A DNA stretch of 64,000 nucleotides from NCBI GenBank assembly GCA_023417315.1, contig JAEZFW010000069.1, positions 124,001-188,000 of the forward strand, written 5' to 3'. Below the pieces are notes generated by a model. The model was not told the origin of the DNA. It was given only the letters and a program-made list of their open reading frames with translations, and ran no database searches. The position numbers were made by a program, and so were the translations under genes. Below are positions 16,297-24,995 of this stretch, in pieces. Position 1 is the stretch's first letter. Every line of letters starts with the position of its first letter. Origin of the DNA: Pseudomonadota bacterium (lineage in GTDB: Bacteria; Pseudomonadota; Gammaproteobacteria; Steroidobacterales; Steroidobacteraceae).

Positions 16297-17386
16297 GGGT
16301 CATTCGCGATTGCATCGCGCTGCGCGGCTCGACGCGAGGTGGAGCGACGGAGTCGCGAACCACGAGCTCGTGTGCGACGACATGATCGATCGCGAGCGCC
16401 TCGTGTCCGTCCTTGCGTCGCCGGATATCTCGCAGCAGCAGATCGAGCGCCACCTCGGCCATCGCTGCGATGGGTTGGCGGATCGTCGTGAGCTCGGGCC
16501 AGACTGTCGTTGCAGTGGGCGTATCGTCGAAACCGACCACGGACAAGTCACGCGGCACGTCGAAACCCTTGCGATGCGCAACGGACACCACCGCGCCAGC
16601 CATATCGTCGTTGCTAGCGAAAATCGCCGTGGGTACTCGCTTCTTACTGAGGAGCATTTCGGCAGCTTCGAGCCCAGAACGGTATGTGAAATAGCCCTGC
16701 TGGATCAGCGCGCTGTCGATTGCAATCCCTGCCTCATCCATCGCGGCCTGGAATCCGGCGAAGCGCCGCTCGCTGGCTGTCTGATTCGGATGACCTTTGA
16801 TGAAGCCGATGCGTGTATGCCCGGCTCGCAGCAGATGCTCGGTCATCTCCTTGCTCGCATGGAAATCGTCGATGCGCACGCACGAGATGTCGCCGCGAAA
16901 ATGGCCAGCAGCGATAGCGACGACAGGGATCTTCGCGCTCACGAACTCAGCCGAGATCGTTTTCGATTCGCACAGCGGCGGCGGCAGGATGACCCCCGAA
17001 ATGCCCTTCGCCAATTTGCGTGCCGCGGCGCGTTCGCCGGCCGGCTTCAAATCGCCCCAGCGATCGAGCACAAGTTGCACGCCTTTGCGATGCGCTCCAT
17101 CGAGCGCACCCACCAACAGCTCACTCAGATACGAGGCGCTCGGGTTTGCGTAGATGAGCGCGACTCGGGTGCCCTGCGCGCCTGCGAGCGAGCGTGCGGC
17201 CGGATTCGGGGTGTAGTTCAAGTCGCGCACGACACGCAGCACGGCTGCACGCGTCGATTCGTGAACGTTGTTCTTGCCGTTCATCACGCGCGAGACGGTC
17301 ATGGGCGACACGCCGGCGCGGCGTGCCACTTCGTGGATCGTGACCGCTGTTCCTTTGCGGCGACCTGCTTTTACTTCATTCGCCAT
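16277..17386 (-). CDS. LacI-family regulator of pentose genes
   Basis: A 369-residue repressor-type regulator. The N-terminal helix-turn-helix (residues about 15-40, TIHEVARRAGVSPMTVSRVMNG) is followed by the hinge helix region NPAARSLAG and a sugar-binding domain from about residue 75 (RVALIYANPSASYLSELL). It ends within xylX, so both are one operon with the regulator first, implying control of its own operon. A LacI-type palindrome in front of xylBA is a candidate second target, and divergent aguA a third. D-xylose or xylobiose is the likely inducer by context, comparable to XylR of Caulobacter; this is inference. Confidence 0.88.
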   Translation of the reverse strand: MANEVKAGRRKGTAVTIHEVARRAGVSPMTVSRVMNGKNNVHESTRAAVLRVVRDLNYTPNPAARSLAGAQGTRVALIYANPSASYLSELLVGALDGAHRKGVQLVLDRWGDLKPAGERAAARKLAKGISGVILPPPLCESKTISAEFVSAKIPVVAIAAGHFRGDISCVRIDDFHASKEMTEHLLRAGHTRIGFIKGHPNQTASERRFAGFQAAMDEAGIAIDSALIQQGYFTYRSGLEAAEMLLSKKRVPTAIFASNDDMAGAVVSVAHRKGFDVPRDLSVVGFDDTPTATTVWPELTTIRQPIAAMAEVALDLLLRDIRRRKDGHEALAIDHVVAHELVVRDSVAPPRVEPRSAMQSRMTHDRTST

Positions 17387-17696
17387 GCATTTCTATTTCG
17401 TCGACTCTCAAGAGCCCGCGGCAGGTGCGAAAGCTGCCAACTGATCTTGTTCTTCCCCCCATCCTACCCTAGTTTGCCGTCCAGGCGGCTCGTGACGTGC
17501 AATTAGTCTCCAGGCTCGCGCATGGCCCCGCTTTGTACAATGCATCGCACAGAGGTGTCACCCATGCTGCATGGTTATCGGATGATCACAATAAGCGTCT
17601 CACACACCCGATCGGCTTCGGCTTGAAGACGCTGGCGACAAGAAACAAATCCATTTCCTCGCAGTCGAAGAACGAATTCTCAAGTCACGGATCATC
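17387..17696. promoter_or_regulatory. Divergent promoter region between lacI and aguA
   Basis: A 310-nt gap without a credible gene. Around 17572-17590 ATGGTTATCGGATGATCAC is an imperfect palindrome (6 of 8 pairs around a central G) that could be a LacI-type operator. No clear -35/-10 pair is visible. Confidence 0.35.
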
Positions 17697-19862
17697 ATGA
17701 ATCCCACACGCCATCTATTTGCTTGTCTTGCTGTAGTCGCCTCGCTCGCGCTCTCTCCTGCCGTGTTCGCCGAGGACGGCTACGATCTGTGGCTGCGCTA
17801 CACACAAGCACGACCCGACGCCCTCGAGCGCTATCGAGCATCGCTCACGCACATCGTCGCCAGCGGCGCGGACACCGCTACTTTGGATGCAGCTCGAGCA
17901 GAGCTGGAGCGGGGCCTGAACGGCATTTTGGGAACCACGTTGGCGAGCCATGATAAGGTCGAGAAGCCAGGCGCACTCATCTTCGGCACGGCGCGCTCCT
18001 CGACGATCATCTCGTCACTCGACCTGCCGCTGCGCGAGCTCGGCAATGAAGGATATGTGCTGCGAACCGTGCCGATCGAGGGTCGTACAGCCACGGTCAT
18101 CGCAGCCAACAGCGACATCGGCGTGCTGTATGGCGCGTTTCATTTCTTGCGGCTGCTGCAGACGGAGCAGCGGATCGACCCGCTCGATGTCGTTTCCGCG
18201 CCTCGCACTCAGATCCGCGTGCTCAATCACTGGGATAATCTCGATCGCAACGTCGAGCGCGGTTATGCAGGTCAATCGTTGTGGGATTGGCACAAGCTCC
18301 CTGATTATCTGGATCCGCGCTACACGGACTATGCGCGCGCGAATGCCTCCATCGGCATCAATGGGACGGTGCTCACGAACGTGAATGCGAATGCGGTCGC
18401 GCTCACGCCTACGTATCTAGAGAAGGCAGCGGCGCTCGCGAATGTTTTTCGCCCGTACGGCATTCGCGTCTACTTGACCGCGAGGTTCAGCGCGCCCATC
18501 GAGATTGGTGGATTGAAGAGCGCCGATCCGCTCGATCCTGCCGTGAGGCAATGGTGGGACAAGAAGACCGCGGAGATCTACCGATACATCCCCGATTTCG
18601 GCGGTTACCTCGTGAAGGCGAACTCCGAGGGTCAGCCCGGACCGCAAGACTATGGCCGCTCTCACGCCGACGGAGCGAATATGCTGGCCGATGCGGTGGC
18701 GAAGCACGGCGGCATCGTGATGTGGCGAGCATTCGTATACTCGAACGAGGAACCTGACGATCGCGCCAAGCAGGCCTATAACGAATTCGTACCGCATGAT
18801 GGGCAGTTTCGCGAGAACGTCCTCATTCAGGTGAAGAACGGCGCGATCGATTTCCAACCTCGCGAACCCTTCCATCCGCTGTTTGGCGCAATGCCGAAGA
18901 CGCCTCTGATGATGGAGTTTCAGATCACGAAGGAATATCTGGGCTTTGCGACGCATCTCGCCTATCTCGGAACGATGTTCGAGGAGGCGCTCGACGCCGA
19001 TACGTACGTGAAGGGCAAAGGTTCGACGGTCGCGAAAGTGTTGGATGGATCGCTACACGGCTATCGACGAACGGGCATGGCAGGTGTGTCGAACATCGGC
19101 GCCGATCGCAACTGGACAGGCTCTCACTTCGATCAAGCGAACTGGTACGTGTTCGGACGACTCGCGTGGAATCCGATGTTGAGCGCACGCGCGATCGCCG
19201 AGGAATGGACACGCATGACGTTCTCGAACGATGAGCGCTTCGTCGGGCCTGTCGTCGACATGATGATGAAATCTCGCGAGGCCGTGGTCGACTATATGAC
19301 GCCGCTCGGACTGCATCATCTGATGGGTCGAGGTCACCATTATGGACCGGGTCCATGGGTCGAGGGTGGGCCGCGCGCCGACTGGACATCTGTTTACTAT
19401 CACCGTGCGACCAAGAACGGCATCGGTTTCGATCGCACGGCGACAGGAAGCGATGCGATTGCGCAGTACGCACCGCCAGTCGCGAAGCTGTTCGCGGACC
19501 GCAAGCGCATCCCAGAAGAGTTGCTACTGTGGTTCCATCACGTTCCGTGGGACTACAAGATGAAGTCCGGTCGCACGCTGTGGGATGAGCTCGTGCATGC
19601 ATATACGCGCGGCGTGAACACGGTGAAGGACATGCGTACGACGTGGGAGGGACTCAAAGCGTTCGTCGACGAAGAGCGTCACGCACAAGTCGCGGCCTTC
19701 CTCGCGATCCAGGAGAAGGAAGCTAAGTGGTGGCGCGATTCCAGCATCGCCTATTTCCAGACATTCAGCGGTCGCCCGCTACCGCAAGGCTACGCGCCCC
19801 CCGAGCACTCGCTCGAATACTACAAATCGCTCGAGTTTCCGTATGCGCCGGGGCACCACTGA
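17697..19862 (+). CDS. aguA: Alpha-glucuronidase, GH67, exported
   Basis: A 721-residue glycoside hydrolase that removes 4-O-methyl-glucuronic acid from the non-reducing end of xylo-oligomers. An N-terminal signal peptide (about residues 1-25, ending PAVFAED) sends it to the periplasm. Family landmarks are visible: the N-terminal half-fold (GDLWLRY-like GYDLWLRYTQARPDAL), the barrel with KANSEGQPGPQDYGRSHADG (Glu311), VKNGAIDFQPREPF (Asp385) and LMMEFQITKEYLG (Glu407). The last two fit the catalytic pair known from the Cellvibrio enzyme. Length is normal for GH67. It supplies glucuronate to uxaC and ManD encoded next door. It is divergent from lacI and convergent with manD. Confidence 0.95.
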   Translation: MNPTRHLFACLAVVASLALSPAVFAEDGYDLWLRYTQARPDALERYRASLTHIVASGADTATLDAARAELERGLNGILGTTLASHDKVEKPGALIFGTARSSTIISSLDLPLRELGNEGYVLRTVPIEGRTATVIAANSDIGVLYGAFHFLRLLQTEQRIDPLDVVSAPRTQIRVLNHWDNLDRNVERGYAGQSLWDWHKLPDYLDPRYTDYARANASIGINGTVLTNVNANAVALTPTYLEKAAALANVFRPYGIRVYLTARFSAPIEIGGLKSADPLDPAVRQWWDKKTAEIYRYIPDFGGYLVKANSEGQPGPQDYGRSHADGANMLADAVAKHGGIVMWRAFVYSNEEPDDRAKQAYNEFVPHDGQFRENVLIQVKNGAIDFQPREPFHPLFGAMPKTPLMMEFQITKEYLGFATHLAYLGTMFEEALDADTYVKGKGSTVAKVLDGSLHGYRRTGMAGVSNIGADRNWTGSHFDQANWYVFGRLAWNPMLSARAIAEEWTRMTFSNDERFVGPVVDMMMKSREAVVDYMTPLGLHHLMGRGHHYGPGPWVEGGPRADWTSVYYHRATKNGIGFDRTATGSDAIAQYAPPVAKLFADRKRIPEELLLWFHHVPWDYKMKSGRTLWDELVHAYTRGVNTVKDMRTTWEGLKAFVDEERHAQVAAFLAIQEKEAKWWRDSSIAYFQTFSGRPLPQGYAPPEHSLEYYKSLEFPYAPGHH

Positions 19863-19870
19863 GAAAGACA

Positions 19871-19953
19871 GAAGTGGATAGCGGATAGGCGATGGGGGAT
19901 AGAAAACTCCTATCCGAATCCGCTAGCGCCTATCCCCATCCCATCGCCTTCTT
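19871..19953. repeat. Inverted tandem-unit element between convergent aguA and manD
   Basis: The left arm, 19871-19902, is built of GGATAG and GCGATGG units. The right arm, 19910-19953, carries the reverse forms CTATCC and CCATCGC. The arms are 7 nt apart and lie 8 nt after the aguA stop and 5 nt from the manD stop. Confidence 0.75.
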
Positions 19954-19958
19954 GGCTC

Positions 19959-21218
19959 CTACCAATCCCACATCGCCCCATCTTCGAGGCGCGCGATCGG
20001 TAGCTGCTTTGGCGAATACGGATACTTCGCGGCGAGCTTTTCATCGAGCTCGACACCGTGCCCCGGCTTCTCGCCGCAGTGCAGACGACCGTCGCGGAAC
20101 GTGTAATCGTGCGGGAAGACCTCGTTCGTGAGATCGCTGTGTTGCATGTATTCCTGAATGCCGAAGTTTGGCACCCACGTATCGAAGTGGAGTGCTGTGC
20201 CCATGCACACGGGCGACAGGTCCGTCGCCCCATGGAAGCCGGTGCGCACCTGGTAGAGCGAGGCGAAATCCGCCAGACGGCGCACGTGCGTAATGCCGCC
20301 CGCGTGCACGATCGTCGTGCGGATGTAGTCGATCAGCTGCCGCTCGATCAAATGCTTACAATCCCAGATGGAGTTGAACACCTCGCCCACTGCGAGCGGC
20401 GTCACCGAATGCCGCCGGATGACTTCGAACGCCTGTTGATTGTCGGCTGGCGTGGCATCTTCCAACCAAAATAATCGATACGGTTCCAGGTCTTTCGCAA
20501 GCCGTGCAGCTTCGATCGGCGTCATGCGGTGATGACCATCATGCAATAGCTCGATCTCCGGGCCGTGAGTGGCTCTGAGTTTTTCGAACAGCTTCGGGAC
20601 GACTTGCAGATACTTCGTCGTGTTCCACACCGTTTCCAACGGCAGCTCGCTCTCAGCGGGCTCATAAGCATTCTTTAGGCTCGAAACCCCATAAGCCTTC
20701 TTGACGCCGGGCACGCCGCTTTGAGCGCGAATCGCGCGATAGCCCTTCTCGATGTACTTACCGACTTCGTCCACGGTCTCTTCGATGTCGCGGCCGTTTG
20801 CATGGCCATACACGAGCACGCCTTCGCGCGAACGGCCTCCGAGCATCTGATACAGCGGCATGCCCGCGAGCTTCGCGAGGATGTCCCACAACGCCATATC
20901 GACGGCTGCGATCGCCGTCATCGTGACCGGACCGCGGCGCCAATACGCGCCGCGATAAAGGAACTGCCATGTATCCTCGATCCTTCCAGCATCGCGCCCG
21001 ATGAGATTCGGAATCACGTGATCCTGAAGATAGGACGCGACCGCAAGCTCGCGTCCGTTGAGCGTCGCATCGCCGAGACCATACACGCCTGAGCGGGTGT
21101 CGATTCTCAAGGTGACGAAATTCCGGCCGGGGCAAGTGACGTTCACGCGCGCAGCGACGATCTCTCGATCACGCACCGATCCTTCCGTACGAAGTTGAGA
21201 GTTACCTTGGGTCATCAC
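19959..21218 (-). CDS. manD: D-mannonate dehydratase, enolase superfamily (ManD type)
   Basis: A 419-residue cytoplasmic enzyme of the mandelate racemase subgroup, dehydrating D-mannonate to 2-keto-3-deoxy-D-gluconate. It has the ManD N-terminal motif VTCPGRNFVTLRI, DATLNGRELAV, then the catalytic Tyr/Arg region YGHANGRDIEETVDEV and RAQSGVPGV. Metal ligands fit LLHDGHHRMTP, FWLEDATPADN and LAVGEVFNS. The late GFHGATDLSPVCMGTALHF loop and the C-terminal LEDGAMWDW are typical of high-activity ManD enzymes. It is not the unrelated UxuA. The start at 21218 carries about 20 extra residues; inner starts are possible. It follows the mannonate arm of glucuronate catabolism; a mannonate oxidoreductase (UxuB) is not in the window. 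Confidence 0.92.
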   Translation of the reverse strand: MMTQGNSQLRTEGSVRDREIVAARVNVTCPGRNFVTLRIDTRSGVYGLGDATLNGRELAVASYLQDHVIPNLIGRDAGRIEDTWQFLYRGAYWRRGPVTMTAIAAVDMALWDILAKLAGMPLYQMLGGRSREGVLVYGHANGRDIEETVDEVGKYIEKGYRAIRAQSGVPGVKKAYGVSSLKNAYEPAESELPLETVWNTTKYLQVVPKLFEKLRATHGPEIELLHDGHHRMTPIEAARLAKDLEPYRLFWLEDATPADNQQAFEVIRRHSVTPLAVGEVFNSIWDCKHLIERQLIDYIRTTIVHAGGITHVRRLADFASLYQVRTGFHGATDLSPVCMGTALHFDTWVPNFGIQEYMQHSDLTNEVFPHDYTFRDGRLHCGEKPGHGVELDEKLAAKYPYSPKQLPIARLEDGAMWDW

Positions 21219-21383
21219 CGCTGCTCCTGAGGAAAATTGTGTTGCGCATTTCTGCGCTGCATAGATGCGTCGTGAGAGATACTATCAACCTGTATGTCGG
21301 CGCGCATTTCACCGCCAGCGGATTCGATGCGCCTCGGCTGAATGAAGTCACTCATCTTAAGGATTCAATCGGACGAGATCAGA

Positions 21384-22802
21384 ATGAAAAACGTGCGCGA
21401 CAGACTGAACGGCGACCGACTGTTTCCCGCGGACACCACCGTGCGCGCCATCGCGCGTCGGCTTTACGCGGAAGTAAAGGATTTGCCGATCATCAGCCCA
21501 CACGGGCACACGGACCCGCAGTGGTTTGCCGACAATGCGCCTTTTCCGGATCCCGCAGCGCTGTTGCTGATTCCGGATCACTACGTGTTTCGCATGCTCT
21601 ACAGCCAAGGCGTGCGTCTCGAAGACTTCGGTGTGCGCGCTCTCGACGGCGGCGAGATCGAGAAGGACTCGCGCAAGATCTGGCGCCTGTTCGCATCGCA
21701 CTATTATTTGTTCCGCGGTACGCCTACACGCATGTGGTTCGATTGGGTACTCGCCAACGTCTTCGAATTGGACGTACCGCTGACGCTTGCGAATGCAGAC
21801 AAGGCTTACGACACCATTGCGACGAAGTTGAAGGAAGACTCCTTCCGACCGCGGGCGCTGTTCGAGCGCTTCGAGATCGAGGCGCTCGCGACCACGGAAT
21901 CGCCGCTCGATGACTTGCGGCATCACATCAAGCTTGCGAGCAGCGGTTGGAAGGGCCGCGTTGTGACTGCTTATCGCCCCGACCCGGTGGTCGATCCCGA
22001 TGCGTTGGGTTTTCGGCAGAACCTCGAGCGCTTCGGCGAGATGTCGAACGAAGACACCCTGACCTGGCGCGGATACTTGAACGCGCACCGCGAGCGCCGC
22101 GCGTTTTTTGCGAAGATGGGAGCGACCTCGACCGATCACGGTCATCCGAGCGCGCACACGGCAGACCTCTCCCCCGCGCAAGCAGCGGCGCTTTTTACTC
22201 GCATCGTGCACGGGACGATGGAACCGGGCGATGCAGAGCTGTTCCGCGGGCAGATGCTCACCGAGATGGCACGCATGAGCCTGGACGATGGACTCGTGCT
22301 GCAGATCCACCCAGGCTCTTGGCGCAACCACAACACCTCGATCTTCGACCGCTTCGGTCCGAACGTCGGCGCGGACATTCCGATGACGACGGACTACGTG
22401 CGCGCATTGCATCCCCTCTTGAATCGTTTCGGTAACGATCCATCGCTCTCGATCATCGTCTTCACACTCGATGAGAGCAGCTACAGTCGCGAGCTTGCCC
22501 CGCTCGCCGGTCACTACCCAGCGCTCAAGCTCGGCCCCGCGTGGTGGTTCCACGATAGTCCCGAAGGCATGATGCGTTTTCGCGAGCAGACGACCGAGAC
22601 GGCCGGCTTCTACAACACGGTCGGCTTCAACGACGACACCCGCGCATTCCTGTCGATTCCCGCGCGACATGATGTTGCGCGCCGCATCGACTGCTCCTTC
22701 CTCGCGCGACTCGTCGCCGAGCATCGCATGAACGAAGATGAAGCTGTCGAAGTTGCTCGCGATCTTGCCTATCGATTGCCTAAGCAAGCCTACCGTTTGT
22801 GA
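21384..22802 (+). CDS. uxaC: Glucuronate isomerase
   Basis: A 472-residue amidohydrolase-fold enzyme isomerizing D-glucuronate to D-fructuronate (and galacturonate to tagaturonate). Metal and substrate motifs are present: DLPIISPHGHTDPQWFADN near residues 30-48 and WFHDSPEGMMRFREQT in the last quarter, plus DSRSF-like FNDDTRAFLSIPARHDVARR. Length is normal for UxaC. ATG at 21384 (MKNVRDRLNGDRLF) fits family starts better than an in-frame ATG at 21342. It is divergent from manD and convergent with the hexuronate carrier gene, so the three form a compact glucuronate unit. Confidence 0.94.
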   Translation: MKNVRDRLNGDRLFPADTTVRAIARRLYAEVKDLPIISPHGHTDPQWFADNAPFPDPAALLLIPDHYVFRMLYSQGVRLEDFGVRALDGGEIEKDSRKIWRLFASHYYLFRGTPTRMWFDWVLANVFELDVPLTLANADKAYDTIATKLKEDSFRPRALFERFEIEALATTESPLDDLRHHIKLASSGWKGRVVTAYRPDPVVDPDALGFRQNLERFGEMSNEDTLTWRGYLNAHRERRAFFAKMGATSTDHGHPSAHTADLSPAQAAALFTRIVHGTMEPGDAELFRGQMLTEMARMSLDDGLVLQIHPGSWRNHNTSIFDRFGPNVGADIPMTTDYVRALHPLLNRFGNDPSLSIIVFTLDESSYSRELAPLAGHYPALKLGPAWWFHDSPEGMMRFREQTTETAGFYNTVGFNDDTRAFLSIPARHDVARRIDCSFLARLVAEHRMNEDEAVEVARDLAYRLPKQAYRL

Positions 22803-22828
22803 GCACTCGCTCGAGCAACGGTTCCCAC

Positions 22829-22852
22829 GCAGCGGGCTGTGGCGCCCGCTGC
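22829..22852. terminator. Hairpin between convergent uxaC and carrier gene
   Basis: GCAGCGGGC (22829-22837) and GCCCGCTGC (22844-22852) form a perfect 9-bp stem with a 6-nt loop, midway between two converging genes. There is no long T-run on either side. Confidence 0.5.
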
Positions 22853-22882
22853 ATCGGGTTGCGCATTGGCCGAACGATTTAC

Positions 22883-24397
22883 TCAAGCAGCCGCGATGCC
22901 TCTCTTCTGTGGCATGCCGGCATAGATGAGCATCAGGCCGATGAGCGCGACACCCCCCGCTGCTGTGACTGCCGTGGCAGCGCCTGACAGTGTCGCCGCG
23001 GCTACGCACACTTCCCAGTTGGCGACGATCAATCCGACCAACGCCAGCCCGAGCACGGTGATGATCGCTCCGCTCGTGACCAACGGACCATGGGATCGCG
23101 TGAGATCTCCCGCTTGCGCGAGATCGACCTGATCGAAGCGTCCGCGGAGCCAGAACCAGAAGATCAACAGACTGAGCGGATGCATCAGACCCGCAATGAT
23201 GAACACGATCTGCTGATTACCGGTCCACTGCACAGCCAGTGCGGCAAGCAATGTCATGAACATGCCCCCGATTCCGCCCGTGGTCGCACCGAGCCCCACC
23301 ACGGAGCCGGAAACTTTCTGCGGGAACATGTCCGTCGCAGACGTAAACAAGTTTGCAGACCATGCTTGGTGACAGGCGGTCGCAAGCGTGATGAACGCAA
23401 CACTGAGCGTGAAGCTATCGGTGTAGTACGCAATGATCGAACCCGGCATGCATGCGGCCGCGATGAACATCGTCGCCATGCGCGCCTTGCCAACGTGCCA
23501 GCCTCGCTTGATCAGGTGCCCCGATAGCCAGCCGCCCGCAATCGAGCCGACGGTTGCGCCCGTGTAGATGAGCGCAAGGAGAGATGCACTTCTCAACGGG
23601 TTCTGTCCGCGTTCGCGCTCGAGATACGACGGCAACCAGAACAGGAAGAACCACCAAACCGGATCCGTGATCAGCTTGCCGATCAAGAACGGCCAGATCT
23701 GCCGGTATCGAAGCAACTGAGTCCAGGGCAGACGAAGCGTCTCCTGCGCTGGCGGTTGCCCTGCTTGAATATAGTCGAGCTCTTCGCGAGTGAGTCGCGG
23801 GTGATCCTCCGGTGCGAAGAACGCCTTCTGCCAGAAGATCAGCCACACGAGGCCGATCGCACCGATCGCAACGAATGCGGACTGCCAACCGAACGTCGTC
23901 GCGAGCCACACCGTGACGAACGAAAGAATCACGCCGACGTTCGTCCCGGAGTTGAACAGCCCCGTTGCAAGAGCCCGCTCCTTCTGCGGGAACCACATCG
24001 CGACAGCTTTGATGGATGCGGGGAAATTCGCCGCCTCCGCTACGCCCAAGAAGAAACGTACGAGTACGAAGCCGAGCACCGTACCCACTAGACCGTGAGC
24101 GGCGGCCATTAGCGACCACAGGATGAGTGCCGCCGCCAGACTCTTCTTCACCCCCCATCGATCGATCACGCGACCAGTGATCGAAGGAAACGCTGCGTAC
24201 GCAACGGTGAATGCAAATGTGATCCAGCCGTAGTCGACATCCGACCAGCCTAGATCTGCTTGAAGCGTGGTCTTGAGAACGGAAAGCGCGTTGCGATCGA
24301 TGTAATTGATCGTCGTCGCGAAGAATAAAAGCCCGCAGATCACCCAGCGATAGCGTCCGACTGTCGCAGAAACCGCGGCGGCAGCAGTGGAGGTCAT
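22883..24397 (-). CDS. MFS hexuronate transporter, ACS family (ExuT-like)
   Basis: A 504-residue inner-membrane carrier of the anion:cation symporter branch of MFS. The first half shows RWVICGLLFFATTINYIDRNALSVL, typical of ExuT/GudP-type transporters, then GRVIDRWGVKKSLA (the conserved loop 2-3 motif) and FFLGVAEAANFPASIKAVAMWFP. Twelve or more hydrophobic segments are visible; the C-terminus carries two additional ones (about residues 435-500), longer than ExuT. It would import glucuronate or galacturonate released in the periplasm by aguA. Divergent from the second TonB receptor, with FadR-type operators between. Substrate is from context and family. Confidence 0.85.
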   Translation of the reverse strand: MTSTAAAAVSATVGRYRWVICGLLFFATTINYIDRNALSVLKTTLQADLGWSDVDYGWITFAFTVAYAAFPSITGRVIDRWGVKKSLAAALILWSLMAAAHGLVGTVLGFVLVRFFLGVAEAANFPASIKAVAMWFPQKERALATGLFNSGTNVGVILSFVTVWLATTFGWQSAFVAIGAIGLVWLIFWQKAFFAPEDHPRLTREELDYIQAGQPPAQETLRLPWTQLLRYRQIWPFLIGKLITDPVWWFFLFWLPSYLERERGQNPLRSASLLALIYTGATVGSIAGGWLSGHLIKRGWHVGKARMATMFIAAACMPGSIIAYYTDSFTLSVAFITLATACHQAWSANLFTSATDMFPQKVSGSVVGLGATTGGIGGMFMTLLAALAVQWTGNQQIVFIIAGLMHPLSLLIFWFWLRGRFDQVDLAQAGDLTRSHGPLVTSGAIITVLGLALVGLIVANWEVCVAAATLSGAATAVTAAGGVALIGLMLIYAGMPQKRGIAAA

Positions 24398-24579
24398 AGA
24401 TCACCGTGTCAGCTAATTGTTTGAGTTCGTCGCGCGTCGAATGCCGGCACGCGCGTCGTGCCGTCCCCCGTCACGACAACACCGCACCTTATCAGCTTGC
24501 ACTCATTGCGTAAGAGCGCTCACTCCCACGGCGCTTGAGATCGCACCGCTCGCGACGACTCGCCTGTCCGACGTTCAGG

Positions 24580-24590
24580 TGGCCAGACCA
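24580..24590. promoter_or_regulatory. FadR/GntR-type operator TGGCCAGACCA
   Basis: TGGCCAGACCA, same form as the sites near the GntR gene and identical to the copy at 24737. The two copies are spaced 157 nt start to start. Confidence 0.6.
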
Positions 24591-24736
24591 GTCGAGCCTA
24601 AAGCCTCAGGATTCCCCCTGCAAGCGTTAATATTTGATCGTATCTGATCGGATGTGAGCCGATGTGGCCCTCCAAGTTGCACTCGCAAGCAGCTTCGGGC
24701 AGTTGACACATCCACGCACTGCACTCCAGAATCAAG

Positions 24737-24747
24737 TGGCCAGACCA
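24737..24747. promoter_or_regulatory. FadR/GntR-type operator TGGCCAGACCA, second copy
   Basis: Second exact copy of TGGCCAGACCA, 249 nt before the second receptor's start. Two exact copies of an 11-nt palindrome-like word in one promoter gap are unlikely by chance. Confidence 0.6.
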
Positions 24748-24995
24748 CAATAATGTGCCGCCAACGCGCGGCCGACCGGGGGGATCATGCGGAAGGAACA
24801 ACCTCGCCTATCGAGCCGCACGTCGCGGTCCCACCCTTTGACTATTCGCCCCACGCGCGCTGCATAAGTCCGATCCCTCGGCATGTCAGCGTCGCTTCGT
24901 ATCAGCGATTCGACTCGCGTAAGTCACGCCATCGCGAGCCCAGAGGGTCCTTGTCCATCCGAACTCACGTCCTTCAATGCACTGGAGACACGATC

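Larger units (their letters stand above)
24398..24995. promoter_or_regulatory. Divergent regulatory region between hexuronate carrier and second TonB receptor
   Basis: This 598-nt gap has no credible gene. It holds two identical FadR-type palindromes at 24580-24590 and 24737-24747, and GTCAGCTAATT at 24408-24418, an 11-mer also found at 14107-14117 upstream of the first receptor and the GntR gene. A TTGACA at 24703-24708 has no good -10 partner. Confidence 0.55.

Noticed and set aside
21357..23009. A 550-codon open frame on the minus strand across uxaC
   Set aside because: It is the mirror of uxaC, which has full family motifs on the plus strand. No ribosome site or fold on the minus strand.
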